In this document: positions 1-14,216 of the stretch, piece by piece
How the letters are laid out: each line of letters begins with the position of its first letter
Numbering within the stretch: the stretch's first letter is position 1
From: Cristatella mucedo
Taxonomy: Eukaryota > Bryozoa > Phylactolaemata > Cristatellidae
Assembly: GCA_009760855.2 (NCBI GenBank)
Contig: WPIO01000011.1
Span: 479,501 to 543,500, forward strand
Reading direction: 5' to 3'
Length of the DNA stretch: 64,000 nt
Notes under the pieces: generated by a model
Told to the model about the DNA's origin: nothing
What the model saw: only the letters and a program-made list of their open reading frames with translations
Databases searched by the model: none
Translations under genes and position numbers: made by a program

Positions 1-1260
1 AAAGGCAGGTTGTAGAAAGAATTTGAGGTTTGTACGAGGTGAAGATAAGCAGTGAAATTCCGAAATGCTGTCGGTACGATGCTAAGCCTGGTGAGGAAGT
101 AGATCTGATAGGTAGGAAGGGGCCAAAAAATGAAGGGACCTAAAAGTGAGCAACAAACCCTTGCATTCGATGCATTGCTTGACTGAGAGCCAGTGCATGT
201 CATCGAAAAGTGACCTGATGTGGCAACTGGGACACTCACGACAGACAAGCCTAGCTGTAGAGCTTTGCACCAGCTATAAGCATCTGATTGTACATGCCGG
301 TAGGCCAGCAAGCAGTGAATGTCAGAAGTCAAAACGTGATGTCACAAAATCATGGATCAACTTTGATGTGGTATCCTTATCTAAACTAGCCCAAATCATA
401 GCAAATGTTGTGTTGCTAAAAGTAGGCAAACTTGACTGTAGAGCTGATGTGGTCGTCTAATGAAAGGTCACTTTGGAGATGACACCTACATTTCGTGCAG
501 ATTAAAGAGAAGACATTCTGGCCGAGCCGATTTTAAGTGTTAGCCTTTCCAATTTCTGAATGACTCTCAGGTTTGATCATAAATAGTAAGTTTTTTGTAT
601 CCTTATTTACCTTAAGAAAATTTGCTGCCATCAATGTGTGGATGTCATCAATATTTGCAACAAGAGAGTTGAGAGAAATTGAGGTGCTCGAAGGATGGGA
701 GGGATAGAACCAAAGGTACAACAGAGTGTCATTCGCATAGAACTGAAAGACTGTGCTTCGCAATCACACTGGCAAGAAGGAGAGCATAATCCGTAAAAAT
801 AATCAGACCTAGCACTGAGCCCTGAGGTAGAGCATATTTCAGAGGTACCTCGGATGTTCTTTGTCCATCACGTCAATACTCTGGTGTCTCCCAGTGAGGT
901 AGCACCTGAACAATTGAAGAGCAGTTCCAGAGATGCCCAGGCCTGAGAGGTGCTCTAGAAGAACTTGGGGATCGATAGCATCAAATTCAGCCGAAAGATC
1001 GAGTGAAACAAGCAGAGACACTGCACCCATGTCTGCATTCCCAAGTAGGTCGTTGTACACGCAAAGCAATGCTGACTCCGTGGAGTGATTAGCTCTAAAG
1101 CCAGACTGGAACTTACTAGCAAGGTTTGAAGTTTCAATATTTGAGTTAAGCTGGTCCGGCACGACTCTTTCTAGTGTCTCTGATAGGAATGATAGAAGGA
1201 AGACTGGGCGGTAGTTTCTCAAGTTCTTCTGTGAATTGCGATACGTTAGCATTGACTTTC
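1..1260 (-). mobile_element. LINE copy 1, CR1/L2-like, decayed, runs off left edge
   Basis: On the minus strand the reverse transcriptase (RT) can be followed in broken frames. A finger/palm part at 1252-839 has NYRPV, FQSGFRANHSTESALL and LDLSAEFDAI. A catalytic part at 763-533 has FYANDTLLYL. A C-terminal part at 270-82 has ARLVCRECPSCHI and LAPSYLSDLL. The catalytic YADD box reads YAND, so one essential aspartate is lost, and frames shift between the parts; the copy is dead. The matching 3' UTR is not seen, so the element either leaves the window at its left edge or is cut there. The family assignment comes from the SRLDFCNSLL...HWLPVKQRI block seen in better copies. Confidence 0.85.
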
Positions 1261-4200
1261 CAGGCGTTTTTTAATCGATGCTTGTAATAGGGTCTTGTAG
1301 ATTTCCGTAGATTTATTCAAAGCTCAGCACTATGCATGGTTTTATGACTAGTTCTTTGCGTTCTTCGTCACAGAGGTGTCTTTCGAAATTAAATTTTCTA
1401 GATCAGCCGGTCTGTGATATTGTGTGTAGTAGCCTGATTTATTGTTTCTTCGACTCTTTAATTCCTGACATGGCACCAGCCTTTTGCCTTGTAATACTCT
1501 GAGCTCGGGAAGCTTGCATCTACAACTACCCGGTGGGGCCAGGTTACTTATTTGCTTTCCACATAGCTATTTGCATAGAATGCCTAGTATATCATCCAGA
1601 GCCTGGCATATATGTAGCATCTGAGGCTTTAGTTATGTGCAAACTGGCTCGAATAGACTCTAGATGCCCGAAATTTCTTCCATGCAACTATGCAGCATTT
1701 GTGGCACAGGTTTCATGCAAACCTGCTCAAAGTGACTAGAAGCCCAAATTCCTAAGCAATCCTTAAAGCGAAAACCAGTGAGCGAGAAAAGTCAACAAAG
1801 AAAGATAATATTTGTAATAATACATTTGCATTGCATGCTAAGAGCCGCATCTCAATCCAGGCTTTTTCAGATGCTGCATAAAATCAGGAGCTAATGGTAG
1901 TGGTATTTAAATCTTACAAGTCCACTGTGAACCTATCGATATGGTTAGTAGCAGAAGGCATTTTGACGGCAGGCATAAGCATACCATGGACGACTCAGGT
2001 CAAGGTACAGAGTCTATAGAAGCAGTAAGGAATCGATCACTTATTAAATGAGTTAATCTAAGAACTGAAGCATCACATGCCTTATGAAAGCAACAGAACG
2101 CACAAATACCACATGCATAAATCTCATAACTACCAGGTAAGCACAAGACTCGGCTACAAAAAAGACATGTGGAATAGTGTTCGCAATATTTTGCCGTGGT
2201 CTCGATCTATCTGTCACAGTATATTACAACGTTGGAATAAAAGGACGGGGGAAGTAGGTTTTAAAACCGCATTATGTACGACTGGCGTGTGTGAGATACT
2301 GAGCTTTCTTTGGTAGCACCATGAACAAATTTTTATGGACGTCCTACTATAATAATAAGTTTACCCTACCCACTACATTAATTAGTACAGCAATATCAGT
2401 GTTTGGCTATTAATGTGCGTTTAAAAACCATAATAGCCATAGCGAAAAGAAATCTAATAGCTAGTAAAAATGATTTGCACCATGAAAAAAACTTCTTAAC
2501 TATAGTGATGCTCGCCAAAATTTCTAGTGAATTCAAAATGAGGTAGAAGGAAAAGCATCACCAAGTAATTGTGGCCGCATCAGAAATACTCAAACAAGAC
2601 GATTCATCAAAGGTAGAAGCTGTGACTTAGGAAATACATAATTTATGTGTGCCTGCAGCCTCGGCTCCAAAGACTCCAAAAATTAATTTGCATGGCGTGA
2701 TACAAAAACTAGGAAATCCAGCTCAATTAATCACCGAATTATCCTAAATACTAAGCTTGGGTTAAAGTCTCTTAAAGATGTATCGCTTCCTGTTCTTTTT
2801 GTCTGGACACTAGTCTGAGACCAAGTAAAACTTAAGTTGCGACTTTATCTGAAGAATTGTATTGGATTCTTCCATAGTATTGTTATTAATTAAGCTAAAA
2901 ACAACTAAAGATTGATAACAAATTTGGTTTCCAAAGGTAAGTACTTAATTAAAAATTGACAAGAATCAAATTCTGGAAATTATTGATTCTTATCAGTGGA
3001 ATGCAGGCGTTGAGCGCTCGCTTATTTTCTTAAATATTTCTGGAATAACGTAACACCTGCAACTCTAACTTACCAGTTGCCAATACCTTAATCTTACTAA
3101 AATGAAAACCTCGCTGTATGCATTTAAAACTGAATTGAAATAGTCGCCACGGAGTACGTTACAGTATTACATAAAGTTGTGCGTCTAACAATAGTTTGTG
3201 AGAGAAAGTAGTTTCAAAAGCTGTAGAGACCCGACTGTGGATAAAAGCTGAACCTCAGGTATAATGCTTGCTTTGCTAAAAACCTTTCGTGCAATTTAAG
3301 TAACTTCAGTCTGGTTAAAAAACACAATTAAGGTATCGTGCGATGAACCTAAACTTAAATTTGTTTCATCAATTGCATCTTACCAGGGGGTACGATAATC
3401 AAAAACTCCGCCCCAATTTACCTTCACCAAGTCTTGTGTATTTTTCTTTCGATCCAACCGAGAAGCTTGGGCAGATTTTATCTTTTATAATCCCGTGGTG
3501 GTACTCCAGTCAAACCTCACATTTTCTTGGTGGGAAAATTATTCAAAATATATACCTTTTTTATTTGAAAACGATAATTCTTAAAATTGTTTAACTAAAC
3601 AAGCAAAGTTCCTTAGTTATTGGCTTGTAATTTTTCATTTATTATGGGCTTTTCATGTGTTATGCAGCGTCAACATTTTCAGCATTTTTGCTTCCTAATG
3701 TTGACATGTTTTTATGGTAAAATGGAACAGTTTTAATCTTTAAGACATATCTAGCTGATTTAAAATTAATATGTGTACAGTGGCAGAAGAGCCTAATAGC
3801 GATCACCACTGGTTTCAGTCAACGATAAAGAATCCTCTGCTGCAGGACTCGAACACATGAACTGGCCCGTAGAGAGATACCATATCGATACAGCATCGCA
3901 AGAGAAGAATATATAGCTATAAATTAACGCATGATTCATTGACGCTCCTGTTGATATCCGAATCTGCTTTGCAAGCAACAATATGCATACCTAAAAATGA
4001 AAAATATTTGGAAGTTTTTTCTGTCAGTTCTAGCTTCATGTGGGAACTGAGGTTTTGTCGAAAAATTAGCGTAACGATCAGATTGACTCACTCACAGGTA
4101 CATGGTACATCTTCTCAGTAGAACATTCATATCAAATCATTAAAACCTGTACGTGCTTCCAAGCACCCTATGATAATGCTACCGCAATCCGAACATTACT

Positions 4201-6700
4201 CATTTGGTTTGGCTGTCTAAAGGCTGATTGAGTGAGCTACTTAGTTTTTATAAATTCTATTATAATTTAGTGTAGGTTTTTATCAGAGGAAAATTCCATT
4301 AAAAGATAGCACCAATAGATATTTAAAATCTTCAAACAGCACTCAACAAAAAGAATAAAACAAATTTTTAGGCACTTTAATTAAATTTTAAATTAGTCAC
4401 GTGCATTTTTAAATACTTTCAAGGCAGAGAATGTTTTTGCCTTAGCATGAGGGTGGTTTCTGGTTTAGGAGTGTATGAATTGAAATCACATGAATTAAAT
4501 GATCCTATAATCATCGGGAAACAATGCTTGGGTTGGATATCCTGGTACTACGATGCGAAGTAGATTCACTTAGTAGGTAGACCAAAGTACCACAATTAAT
4601 GAGCCTAAATTTGCTTAGCCAAATTTGGTCACTACTAGATGCAGATCCATTTCAGAGAGGTGAGAAAATAGGCTATTTGGAATTTGTTACAATCACCAAA
4701 GAATAGCCTGGATATTGGTATGTCATTACCCCAAAGCATCCTATTGCACATTCTAGAATAACAGCAAGCTTGATTAAACTGAAGCTTGAAGATAGCGTTA
4801 AATATGCATAGGCTAATTGACTTTAGTAATAAAACTGGATTCGGATGACTAGTGGAATGATTTCTGGACTCACGACTTGCAATTTTTGTAAAGTAAGTTA
4901 GTTTACAAACATGAAGGGGACAAAAATTGGTTGACAAAGACTTTGAACTGAATAGATCTCTTCTTGGGGACCCAAAGCAAGAACTGACTGAAGCCTATTG
5001 GCTTGTTCATCTTTTTAAAAGTCATTTCAACTCTCAGTCAGATTATGTGCACTGACTGCAGGGTATTCTCTCACCGACCGAATTTCAAGATAGGGCTTTT
5101 ATATTTCCAAACTACAATTGGGTTTTCTGCAGCTTGTTAGATTTTCTAATTTCATCGAGTTTTAAAATGTGTGTCTTCTTTTATGGGCCAATCTCATCAA
5201 TACATTCTGAAAGCAGGTTAGGCGTGTTAGAAAAGAGGGAAAATATGCATAAGAATTAAGAATGGTCTCGTTCATAAAGCGATTAAACGAATACAGTCTC
5301 TATTTAGGCTCCTTTAAATGCAATGCCAGAGAAGCTTTAAGGAATAGCTAATGAAAATCATTAACCATAATTAGGAACGTTTGCAAACGCATCTAACTAT
5401 CACGGAAGGTCAGCATATTAAAGCGCAGAGTAGACGTTCATTGCCCAAGGTTAGTATTACAGCCGGCTAATAATATGCCCTCAATGATGCATACTTAACA
5501 AAAGAAGCAACACATATTTACAGAGACGTAATTCGAGTGCATTTTGTAATTGCCCTTAATCAGGCCGAGCACAGCTTCCCCACATAAATCCCTAAAAGGA
5601 CTGATAGATATAACAGACTAAATGCTCTCTTGCACCCATTGGGTTTTATCTCTTTTTATTTCAATTCTGGAAAATCAGTAAATAGTGCAATTTCAATTGG
5701 AAATGAGTTACAACCTTCAGGGGCTTACTAGTTTCTACCAACTTTCAAGTCAGTTAAGAGCAACCACTAATTTAACAACCTCAGCCAGCGATACAGGACG
5801 ATTACTGCGAAATTAATTCAGATACATAGTAATAAGTTAGAGAATTGAGAAACCTTAATTTATCAAAAAATCCGGAAATAGTTATACTGTATACTAGGCA
5901 GTCAGTTAAAATATTTGAGGGATTTTTGTAACGTGGCAACTGCTACTTTAACTAAGCTTTGCTGCAGATTTTTGCAGCAACTGTAAGCCTCTTGTTAGGC
6001 AAGTCGAAAGATGTGAATCTAGTGAGTTACTGACGTCTTGTTGAGATGTATTGATTGCAATGACTAAAGACCACCACTTAGTCAGCATCAACTTTCAGTA
6101 ACAGTAAATTCATTCCCTCCGAAGGCTTCAGGCTGCTCAAGTCTGAATACCGTGCAATTAGTCTTCATCTCTGTTATAATACTGCCAAATAATTGATAAC
6201 GTGGCTTGTGTTCAAGATAATTTAATCATCAATTTTCAGCCGTGAGCTAGCTATATTTGCAATGTAAACCAAGCTCCGACATTGCTCTCTAGTGCTCTGA
6301 GGGCTGGTAAGCTACTCTATGGTGAGCCACTGTAAAAGCAAGAAGCTATTGTTGCACATCTCCATCCTTCACAAAGTCTCTTAAATCTGAAGCAACAATG
6401 AGAAGCATTTTATTCTTTAGCGTAGAGATACTTGCTAATTTTACGAAGCGATCGGCAAAGCTTGCATAGTTTGCAGATCTTGACAGTGTACGGTGCATCT
6501 TTAATAAGATGACGAGGATCTCTCGTCGGCATAGCTTATCGACAGCTCGATAGGCAATCCAGCCATATGAACTGAAACCATAATGACTGTGTAGCGATTG
6601 TGATTTGAGAGAGTGTACCCCAGCATAAGGCATTGCAGCCGGCAAACTGTTGTTTGCCAGCACTAGCCTTGGGGCTGCCCGACTTAGGCTAGCGAATCGG
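1261..6700. other. No supportable gene (1.3-6.7 kb)
   Basis: This AT-rich stretch has only short chance reading frames. I see no LINE 3' hairpin, no Ig-type exon with good splice sites and no RNA gene. A minus-strand frame at 6346-6813 (155 codons) has no recognisable motif. It overlaps the candidate second exon of the minus-strand Ig-like locus in another frame, so I do not call it as a gene. Confidence 0.5.
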
Positions 6701-6719
6701 AGTGCAGCTCTCCTGCTGT

Positions 6720-7303
6720 TAGGTACTCCCAAAGACTCGATCCGATTGGGCGATGCTTTCTTGAGTGACAGGCGACAGAATTTCCTGTTCGACATAACAC
6801 CAGTAGTAGCCAATAATTAGAGATTGTTGAGTACGGTTGCGTACGCTTGCTCCAATTCACTTGCTGTTTAGTAAGACATGTACAATCAACCAAGAACAGT
6901 ATAGCTCGCCAGTAAAAAATAGAGTACAAATCTGATGTGTGCACAATGTACTTTCCTGGATGAAAGATGGATCGAAAAAGGTAAAACATGCACCAAAAAG
7001 ATATGCACATATAAGGAGAGCCCTCGAGAGAAAAATATTAGAGAGCTGGCCAGAATCTAAGAGAGAGTTTTTAGTGACACGAAATTCCTTAATAGTCATT
7101 TGCTCAGGGTCATGGGTGCCTTTTTTCCATCCAATCACCAGGTGGCTTGCACGAGGGAGGTGTGAGACAGTGCACCTAAAGTCCTCCGTAGATTTTTCAA
7201 TATGGAATTGTGTGCCTTTGCCATGCATCAGCTGAAAACACGTTAGTCGCACTGCCCAAACCACCACAGTTGCACCACAGGCAATCAAAGAACCATTTAC
7301 CAT
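6720..7303 (-). CDS. Candidate minus-strand Ig-like secreted/receptor gene fragment
   Basis: Reading leftwards from an ATG at 7303-7301, the frame gives a signal-peptide-like start (MVNGSLIACGATVVVWAVRL, hydrophobic core about residues 6-18). An Ig B/C-strand pattern follows: EDFRC (Cys44) and VIGWKKG (Trp59), 15 residues apart. The frame stays open to 6857, but a coding exon probably ends earlier. A separate stretch at about 6820-6720 in another frame reads IIGYYWCYVEQ, the typical F-strand form Y-x-C of an Ig domain. A TACTAAAC branch-like site lies just upstream of it. The exon junction could not be fixed and no TM or tail exon was found. It could be a relic or chance; the orientation is opposite to genes A and B. 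Confidence 0.35.
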
Positions 7304-9440
7304 TTTACTTTTTCTTGTAACCGTCACTTGTCTGAAACTTACTGCAATAGTGTCATCGAGCCTTAGGTATATAATGGCTAACAAACTCGTGTCGCGTTCA
7401 TCACGTAGTAGCTACCAAGGTCCTCAAAGGCAGATAAGGGTTTCCAGCTTTAAAAACGGCTCAATATCATTTAAAGACAGCACAGGTTTTCCCCGCTTCA
7501 CCAATTCTCCGGCTGAGCACAGCAATCAAATAATTAGATGGGCTCCTTACCGACAAGCCAAGCCAAACACGCTAAAGTTACAGCAGGGCAATAGGATCTG
7601 CAATCATAGACATTGTGCTTCGTAGTCTACTGTGACCAAACCTTGGATTAATCGTGCCGTTGGACTGAATATCCATGGGGAAGATGGAGGCTAACGTTGC
7701 TTTGAGCAGGTGATCCTATTCATAGAGCTGATAAAGTTAAATTCATATGAGAGAGATCCAATGAAACTTCGAAGCAAGGAACAGCTTCAAACTCATAAAA
7801 CGTGTCACCAATCTTCTGGGAGTCGTGAGTCTGTTCAAGACTGTCGTAGGTAGAAATTTTGGCGTACATCATCCAGATGAGGCTTGTTACTTTTGTAAGT
7901 GCTCATAGTTATGCACAAGACGCTAACGGTTTGCTGCATTTTAAACAGGCCTTATAAGCTCGCTAGGCTGTACTCCTTTAACTTAAACCTCCAAGCTCTT
8001 CAAACGTCTCAACAGTGTTTTACAGAGCAGCTGGCGGAAAAAGGCTTTTACAAGAAACGCACCCCAGATGGGTTTAACGGTTAACAAGGAGAGGTGATAA
8101 TTTTTTTCAGCGATGCAAAGGGTCCACAAAGAAAGGCTTTGATATTTTGACACTCTAATCTGATTGACAAAATAAAGGATACGCTCTTATAGCCCGTTAG
8201 TTTTACTGCTTGCCGACGTAACAAGGGAATGAACATTCTGCACGGTGCTTTGCATCGCATGTCAGTCATCAGCTCCTCGAACGTCGTACTTTGATTTTAT
8301 TCTGGCATTGGAATCCTTGCTAAGACAGCCCACATTAAGCAGTAGTCTATCACTCTCGGGTATCGATTTCTCCTAAGTCGCAGATTTTTCAGATCTCTTT
8401 CGATTCTGCGTGCAGGAAATTGATCTTTCCTCATTAAGAGAAATTTTTGATATTCACTTAGAAAACACTTCTGAAAATTTCAATACCAAATTTCTTGCAC
8501 TGACTGACTCATTTACTCTTGTGGCTCATGGGTATGAACCTAATAGGATAAAGGATCCCACAATGCACCAAAGTTTTCCAAACTAATGCAAGCTATCATT
8601 GCCGATTATCTTCAAATCCTGCTTGTGTGAAAACATCCGAATCTCATTCCTTATACACTGCCTGCCAAACTTTGCACGAAAATGTGGTCCGCGTATGTAA
8701 TATTAAAAGTGCGTAAATAGTAAAACTTCGAGATTCTGGACACACGTAATGTCCGCTCAAAAAAATCTTCTTTTCTACTGATCAATCACCCTACCGGCCT
8801 GACATAGTTGGGGAGAAAGCTATAACTCGACAATACTTGACAGGAAAGACGAGTTCACACGCACCTCTGATTGAGCTCACTTTGCATCCTCGCCCAGAAG
8901 GAACATGGTTTACCCCAGACGTTAAACTAGCATAAGTCTACTAAACTCAGTGTTGAAAAAGCATACAAGCAATCAAGACTGAGTGTCATTCTACTGACAT
9001 ACAAAGAATAACGTGGATCGCAACAATCGATCTTAGAAAATACCATATCTATAAAAAATAGCTAAATAACAGATGCGAAATCCAAAGATGCTGATGCCTA
9101 CTATCAATCGCCTCCTTAGCCGCTGCCACATTAGGTCCTTTGCTAGCGTTCCTTGTGGTAATCTCTCCGACCCCTTCTCTAGCTTATGTGTCAACGAGAT
9201 ATACAAGATCAGTTTGGCCATCTCTAGGTTGGCTGCATCTCCTCAGGTATCCTGTCCCTAAATTACGTGTTGCACCTTTACGTCGAGATTCGAGAAGGCC
9301 ACGAGTGACCTCATCGTGGAGTCCGTATCATAATGGAAAAAGACAACTAGTCATCTGAACTGCATTACTACTGTCCTATTTGAACGACGCTAAGATCTGC
9401 TACATAACTAATCTCGTAGCTTAATCCTTATAGTCCGACC
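7304..9440. other. No supportable gene (7.3-9.4 kb)
   Basis: Only short frames without motifs are present. No repeat family recognised elsewhere in the window is found here. Confidence 0.45.
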
Positions 9441-11090
9441 AGGTCCCGGTACGTTTCAAAATCCTACAGTTAGGCCACTATTCAAGGAAGCTACACTGGA
9501 GCAAGAAAAATTAAGCTGCTTCTTACCAGTATCCCTTCTACCATTCCTATCACAGACTCCGGAACGTTTCGTGGCAGACCAGCTGAACTCTCACTTTCAA
9601 ATTGTTAACCTAGCGAGACAATTCCAGCTTGCTTTTTCGAAATAAGCTCCATTAAGAGTCATTATTTCTAAGGTTCTACAATGACTCTCTAGGAATGCAG
9701 ACTTAGGTAGAGCTTCTAAAAATAATTTCTCGTTTTTTTCTGAAGCTTGTGATGCTATCAATCATAAATTCATTCTCGAGTGCTTTTGATCTTGCCTGGG
9801 ATTCACTGGCACGGCACTGAAGTGGTTGAGATCCTATCTACGCGCGAGACTCCTCCTAGTCCTGACGTAATCAGAAAAAGGCCAGCCGAGGGATCGCTGA
9901 AGTGTGGCGTACAATCTCAGGGCTCTTTGCTTGGTACTTCTTTTTACGGTTTACACTCTACCTCTACCGCCTGTGTGAATAAAACTCGCAACCTAGGCTT
10001 TCATTTCTATGAATATGACAATTAGTTTTACTTTTGCTGTGATCCCTCCCAGCGCTCCAGCACGTTTGAGTTCTCATCATTTCTCTTTTGCATGTATTGA
10101 AGATATCCACACATAGATGGCAGCAAATTTTCTTCGAGTTAGCGATGATAAAATCAACTAACTATTTGCTGAAAACCAAGCGAGATTCCTACAAGAAAAA
10201 GCCTAATACTCAAAGTCGGAGCTTCCAGCATATTTCTTTCTGAATCTGCATGAAATCTAGGTCTCTTGTTTCAAAGTGATCTTTCATTGGACGACCTAAT
10301 CAGTTCTACAGTAAATTGTTCCTACTGTCAGCTAAAAGATGGCTGAAATTCGGGCTTGCTTAGACAGTGATAGTACATCTAAATCGGTTCTTGCATATGC
10401 GATATCATCTCTAAACTTCTGCAACTTATTGCTTGCTGGTCTTCCGGCCAGTGAAGTCACGCTCTTACAGCTGCTTTCAGACTATGCAGCTAGGCTTGTC
10501 CGGCATGAAAGTTGCAGTCGCCAAATCACACCACCTCTCACTGACCGGCACTGGCTCCCAGTCAAGAATCTAATCGACTTCATCGTTTTTGTACTCACAT
10601 TTAGAATAATCCTTTCTTTGGCTCTACCTGTCAGATCTACACCCTACCAGGCTAGCTATCGCACCACCTGCTATTCGGAGTCAAATCGTTTAACTGCATT
10701 TCGTGCGAGATTCAAATTCTTTTAAAACCCTGTCATTAGTTCGTGTGCACTCGCTGCCTGGAACTCACTTTCGACTGGCATTATGGAATTCCTTGACCCA
10801 TGGCGGAATTTTACAGAGATTCAAAAAATGCATCTATTTATCAAAGCATTTAGTGGGTCCACTAGATTTTTCGGTGGCGTTCCTAGTGTGCTGATAATTT
10901 GAATGTTGCCACTAACCATATTCAAATGCCAACCCTTATGCATGTCACCCCTGTGTTCTGCTTGTTGAAATTTAGCAAGCTTACAAGAACCATTTGATCA
11001 TGCTTCCTTTCCAGCAAATGCATAGTTAATATAGAGAGATTAAGTGTTTTAAAGGTCCTATGGAAATTTTTATCATTATTATTCCTTTTA
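9440..11090 (+). mobile_element. LINE copy 2, decayed
   Basis: This plus-strand copy starts in the RT finger (SLLPF then VADQLNSHFQ at about 9530-9600). It passes a palm remnant and a destroyed catalytic box at about 10000-10025 (FHFYEYDN then a stop). It resumes as the C-terminal RT block at 10339-10725, with SLNFCNLLLAGLPASEV and HWLPVKNLIDF. The 3' UTR ends at about 11090 in a degraded hairpin (AGAGATTAAG) and ATTATTATT. Several frameshifts and stops show it is inactive, and it is more diverged than the copies at 32 and 55 kb. Confidence 0.85.
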
Positions 11091-11597
11091 CCCTAGTGTC
11101 TACAGCTACAGCAAAAACCATAATTGTAATTTATTCAAAACCTAGCACGTCTCAATGTCAGATTCACAAGCACTTGCCTTTTGCCAAAGCAATCGTATGC
11201 ATGTAGTTCTGCATATTTATGTGTACATTGAGTGCTTCTCTTGTAAAAAAACTGGTTTAGTACCGTTGAACATTGTAATATTTTTTTGAATAATCAAACC
11301 GCACGAAATTTCAAACACATTGGGGCTATCGGACTGCTTTGTAGTCAAATCGGGAAATATCCTAGCCAGGCCTAAAATTCAAATTGCCTATCAGTAATCA
11401 CTGCTGGTAATTATAACCTCAGATAAAAACTGCATCAAATCTTAGATGACTGCTGTTTTACGTGTCTGCTTGTAATTGATGAATGAAAGTCTAAATACTA
11501 ATAGTTGCAAAACGTTTACACATCGACTTCATTTAACTGAATAAAAACTCCACAGCAACAGTAAACTGAGGCTGTGTACAGAGGCTGTATAGAATAT

Positions 11598-11738
11598 AAT
11601 TCATTTATATAGCGCCCCAAGAGAACTTAATCTCTATTCAGGCGCTTCACATATGCCTCGGGGCTCGAGCCCATGACCTCAGTCAGACCTTGGTCGGGGC
11701 GAGCAACTTAGCCGCTAGACCAAACCAGCTCGGCATAG
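11598..11738 (-). mobile_element. tRNA-derived SINE copy
   Basis: Read on the minus strand, the head is GCCGAGCTGGTTTGGTCTAG (an A-box-like TGGTCTAGCGG). About 50 bases later comes a B-box-like GGGCTCGAGCCC, then GAGGCATATGTGAAGCGCC and a tail hairpin AGAGATTAAGTTCTCT ending in a GGGGCGC stem. The hairpin is the one at the 3' end of the common LINE in this window, which is the usual sign that a SINE uses that LINE's RT. Confidence 0.8.
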
Positions 11739-12112
11739 AAAGCTTGAAACTGATTAACCTAAAATCCGTAAGGCTTTCGTAGGTCTATGAAGGACCCTAC
11801 TAACGAAAACAAATGTGCTGAATAATGTGAAGAACAAATGTTGTATTCCAATCGTTTTAAATAAGTACACGTATTTGTTTTCCACGTAACCATTCATTCT
11901 CAACAACATGATTCAAGTGGCTGAAAAAAGATCAGCCGTGGTTAATGAGCTGTGGCTAACCTTTTTGGAGTTTGTTATGACGCATTATTATTCACTGTGT
12001 ACCCTAGTGCAGCTGGAGTCACTGACATATGTCGAGCTGGGCGTCGCCTTGCCGGCGAAGGGCAAAGCCTGGGGCTATCACCCAGAGGCCAAAGACTGGG
12101 ACTTGGAACGGC

Positions 12113-12114
12113 AT

Positions 12115-12179
<65 letters not shown>
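12113..12179. repeat. (CT)n microsatellite
   Basis: About 33 CT units in a row. They create false Ser-Leu and Arg-Glu repeat frames on both strands. The GC-richer flanks at 11.95-12.40 kb are not assignable. Confidence 0.97.
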
Positions 12180-12182
<3 letters not shown>

Positions 12183-12399
12183 CAGAAGCTCTCGACTGGG
12201 TAGACATCTACTCCGACTACCCAAGCAGTTACGCAGCTCGCCGGATCTTTGATGGCGTACGCTTGTACCTCTGGGACGGAGTCGGTACAACCATGACACT
12301 GCTTAAGCCGACTAAGCGACTGACACGATTGTTGGCGCTTGCTGAGTCGTCGTGCGCCCCAATAGTTTACCTTGTGCAGAATCTTCCCTGTAGACCTGT

Positions 12400-14215
12400 C
12401 TAGACCCTATTCGCGTAGCGAATGCGATATTATAAAGAATATTGACCAGGCTGCCGTTTATATTGACCTTGCTCAGTGGTGTGGTTAGAAGCGGCTTGGC
12501 ATGAGCAAGGTGAGGATTAGCGGGAAATAGCCTCTGCCCCTGGAAATTGACGACAGCTTTACATTCGCTAATGCCAATAGCAGTTTGTTATAATTAGGTG
12601 TACTCGATCGTGTCTTAGTCTGCCCAGATATTCGATCACGGTGCTTGCCCCCTGGAAGTTCTTGAACGTTAAGCTTGTTAAACTTCAGTAAATGAAAGAG
12701 AGGCATAAGAGTAGTCTACAGACATGCAGCATTTCTACATGACTACAATCATAGTCTCATTTATCTTAAGCTAATTATGAATCAGATTACATCACAGATT
12801 CACATTCAACCACATCCTGACTATCCATTGTGGTATGAAACTAACTTTCATTCCCACGTGATGGTTCTGAGTCTACCAGGTGGCAATCTTTCATTTCAAC
12901 CACGATCTTTACACTTTACTACTGGTCATTTCACTCACTTCCATCAAGCTGCCATATGACATCTTCGGTACTTCCATTGAGGTCTAGCCCGACGGACTCT
13001 GACGCCTTCGGTCGTTTCAAATTTCCTCTTATTTAACTAAAATCTTCTGAGGTCAACATTTCAGTTGATGCGCCGAGAAATTCCAGAGCTTGCTTTTGGC
13101 ATAAGACATTGACAGCATAGGCTTTCAATTATTTGAATCTCATTCCAAAGAACTGCATATGTTCCGCTCAATTTCCGCACCAGTGAACTCGTCTAAGTAT
13201 TGGGATATTTTCTGTAGAACCTCATCTAGATCAAAATAAGTACTTGAAGCAGCAGCTTTGCGCTCCTGCGAACAGGCCTCACGGTGACTATTAACGGAAA
13301 CTAAATTTCCCACTTAAAATGATAATCCTAAAAGCTTTAGTACCCCACCATTTTACAACTGCATCTCTGTCTTGCACTGTCCATCACCTTGAACATTGCG
13401 AAGGTAACCTTAAATGCTACCGTGTGCAGTGGTCTGTCATCCAGGAGTGACCAAAAAGCTCTTCGATCCTCTGAATTTAAGGCTAGGTCTTCCGTGGATT
13501 TAGGTCATTAGAGGCACAGCTAAACGACTTGAATCAGAAAAGCAGGTGCTACCGTGCGAAGCCGATAGGCTCTTTTTTGGATTAGTATGAGAGCTAATTG
13601 AAATATGGTACCTTCATGTTGGTGAGGGGAAATTGAAGTCAGTAGGCTGTTTTTGAGAGCCAGTAAGGTTCTATTAGAAATGATTTATTGTGGCACGAGC
13701 GACATTCAAGGCTGATATACCAAGATGCTATGCTTGGTACCAGCTTTAACAGCAAATCGTGTATCAGCTGCAGAAAGACCTGAGTTTTGAGTTTCCGAAA
13801 TATAAAAGGGATATCACGAATGTATGGAAAACCTGGCAGCGTATATTTAATCAAGCATCCATACGTTTTGCCTTCTTAAGCCCGTGAAAGTAAGCGTATT
13901 TTAAAATGAAGACTACGTGGTCATCTAGTGACTTGCATTTTTCTAATGTGACAATCAGGATTTGTGAATGCCCACTGGGTGGCTGTCTCATTTCTGAATA
14001 ATACTTGGTTTACCAATAACCAGTGATTTGATTATATCTTCATTCAATTTGAAATCATTTGCTACCACTGAATGCGAATATTGGCTATGCATGCAACAAG
14101 TTGCTTAGAGAGATTGAAATGCTGGAAATTTACTGCAATCTAGCACATGTACCACTAATTCATTTGCTTATTAATGAAGCATAGATTGCAGTTGCTAGTT
14201 TCTTTTTCCAGAGGG
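12400..14215. other. No supportable gene (12.4-14.2 kb)
   Basis: No exon with Ig, TM or tail features and no known repeat was found. A short frame at 12777-12959 has LWYE but no paired cysteine. Confidence 0.45.
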
Positions 14216-14216
14216 A

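Noticed and set aside
6346..6813. 155-codon minus-strand protein
   Set aside because: It has no domain or motif and overlaps a better Ig-like stretch in another frame.
12019..12299. Ser-Leu and Arg-Glu repeat proteins
   Set aside because: They are translations of the (CT)n microsatellite.
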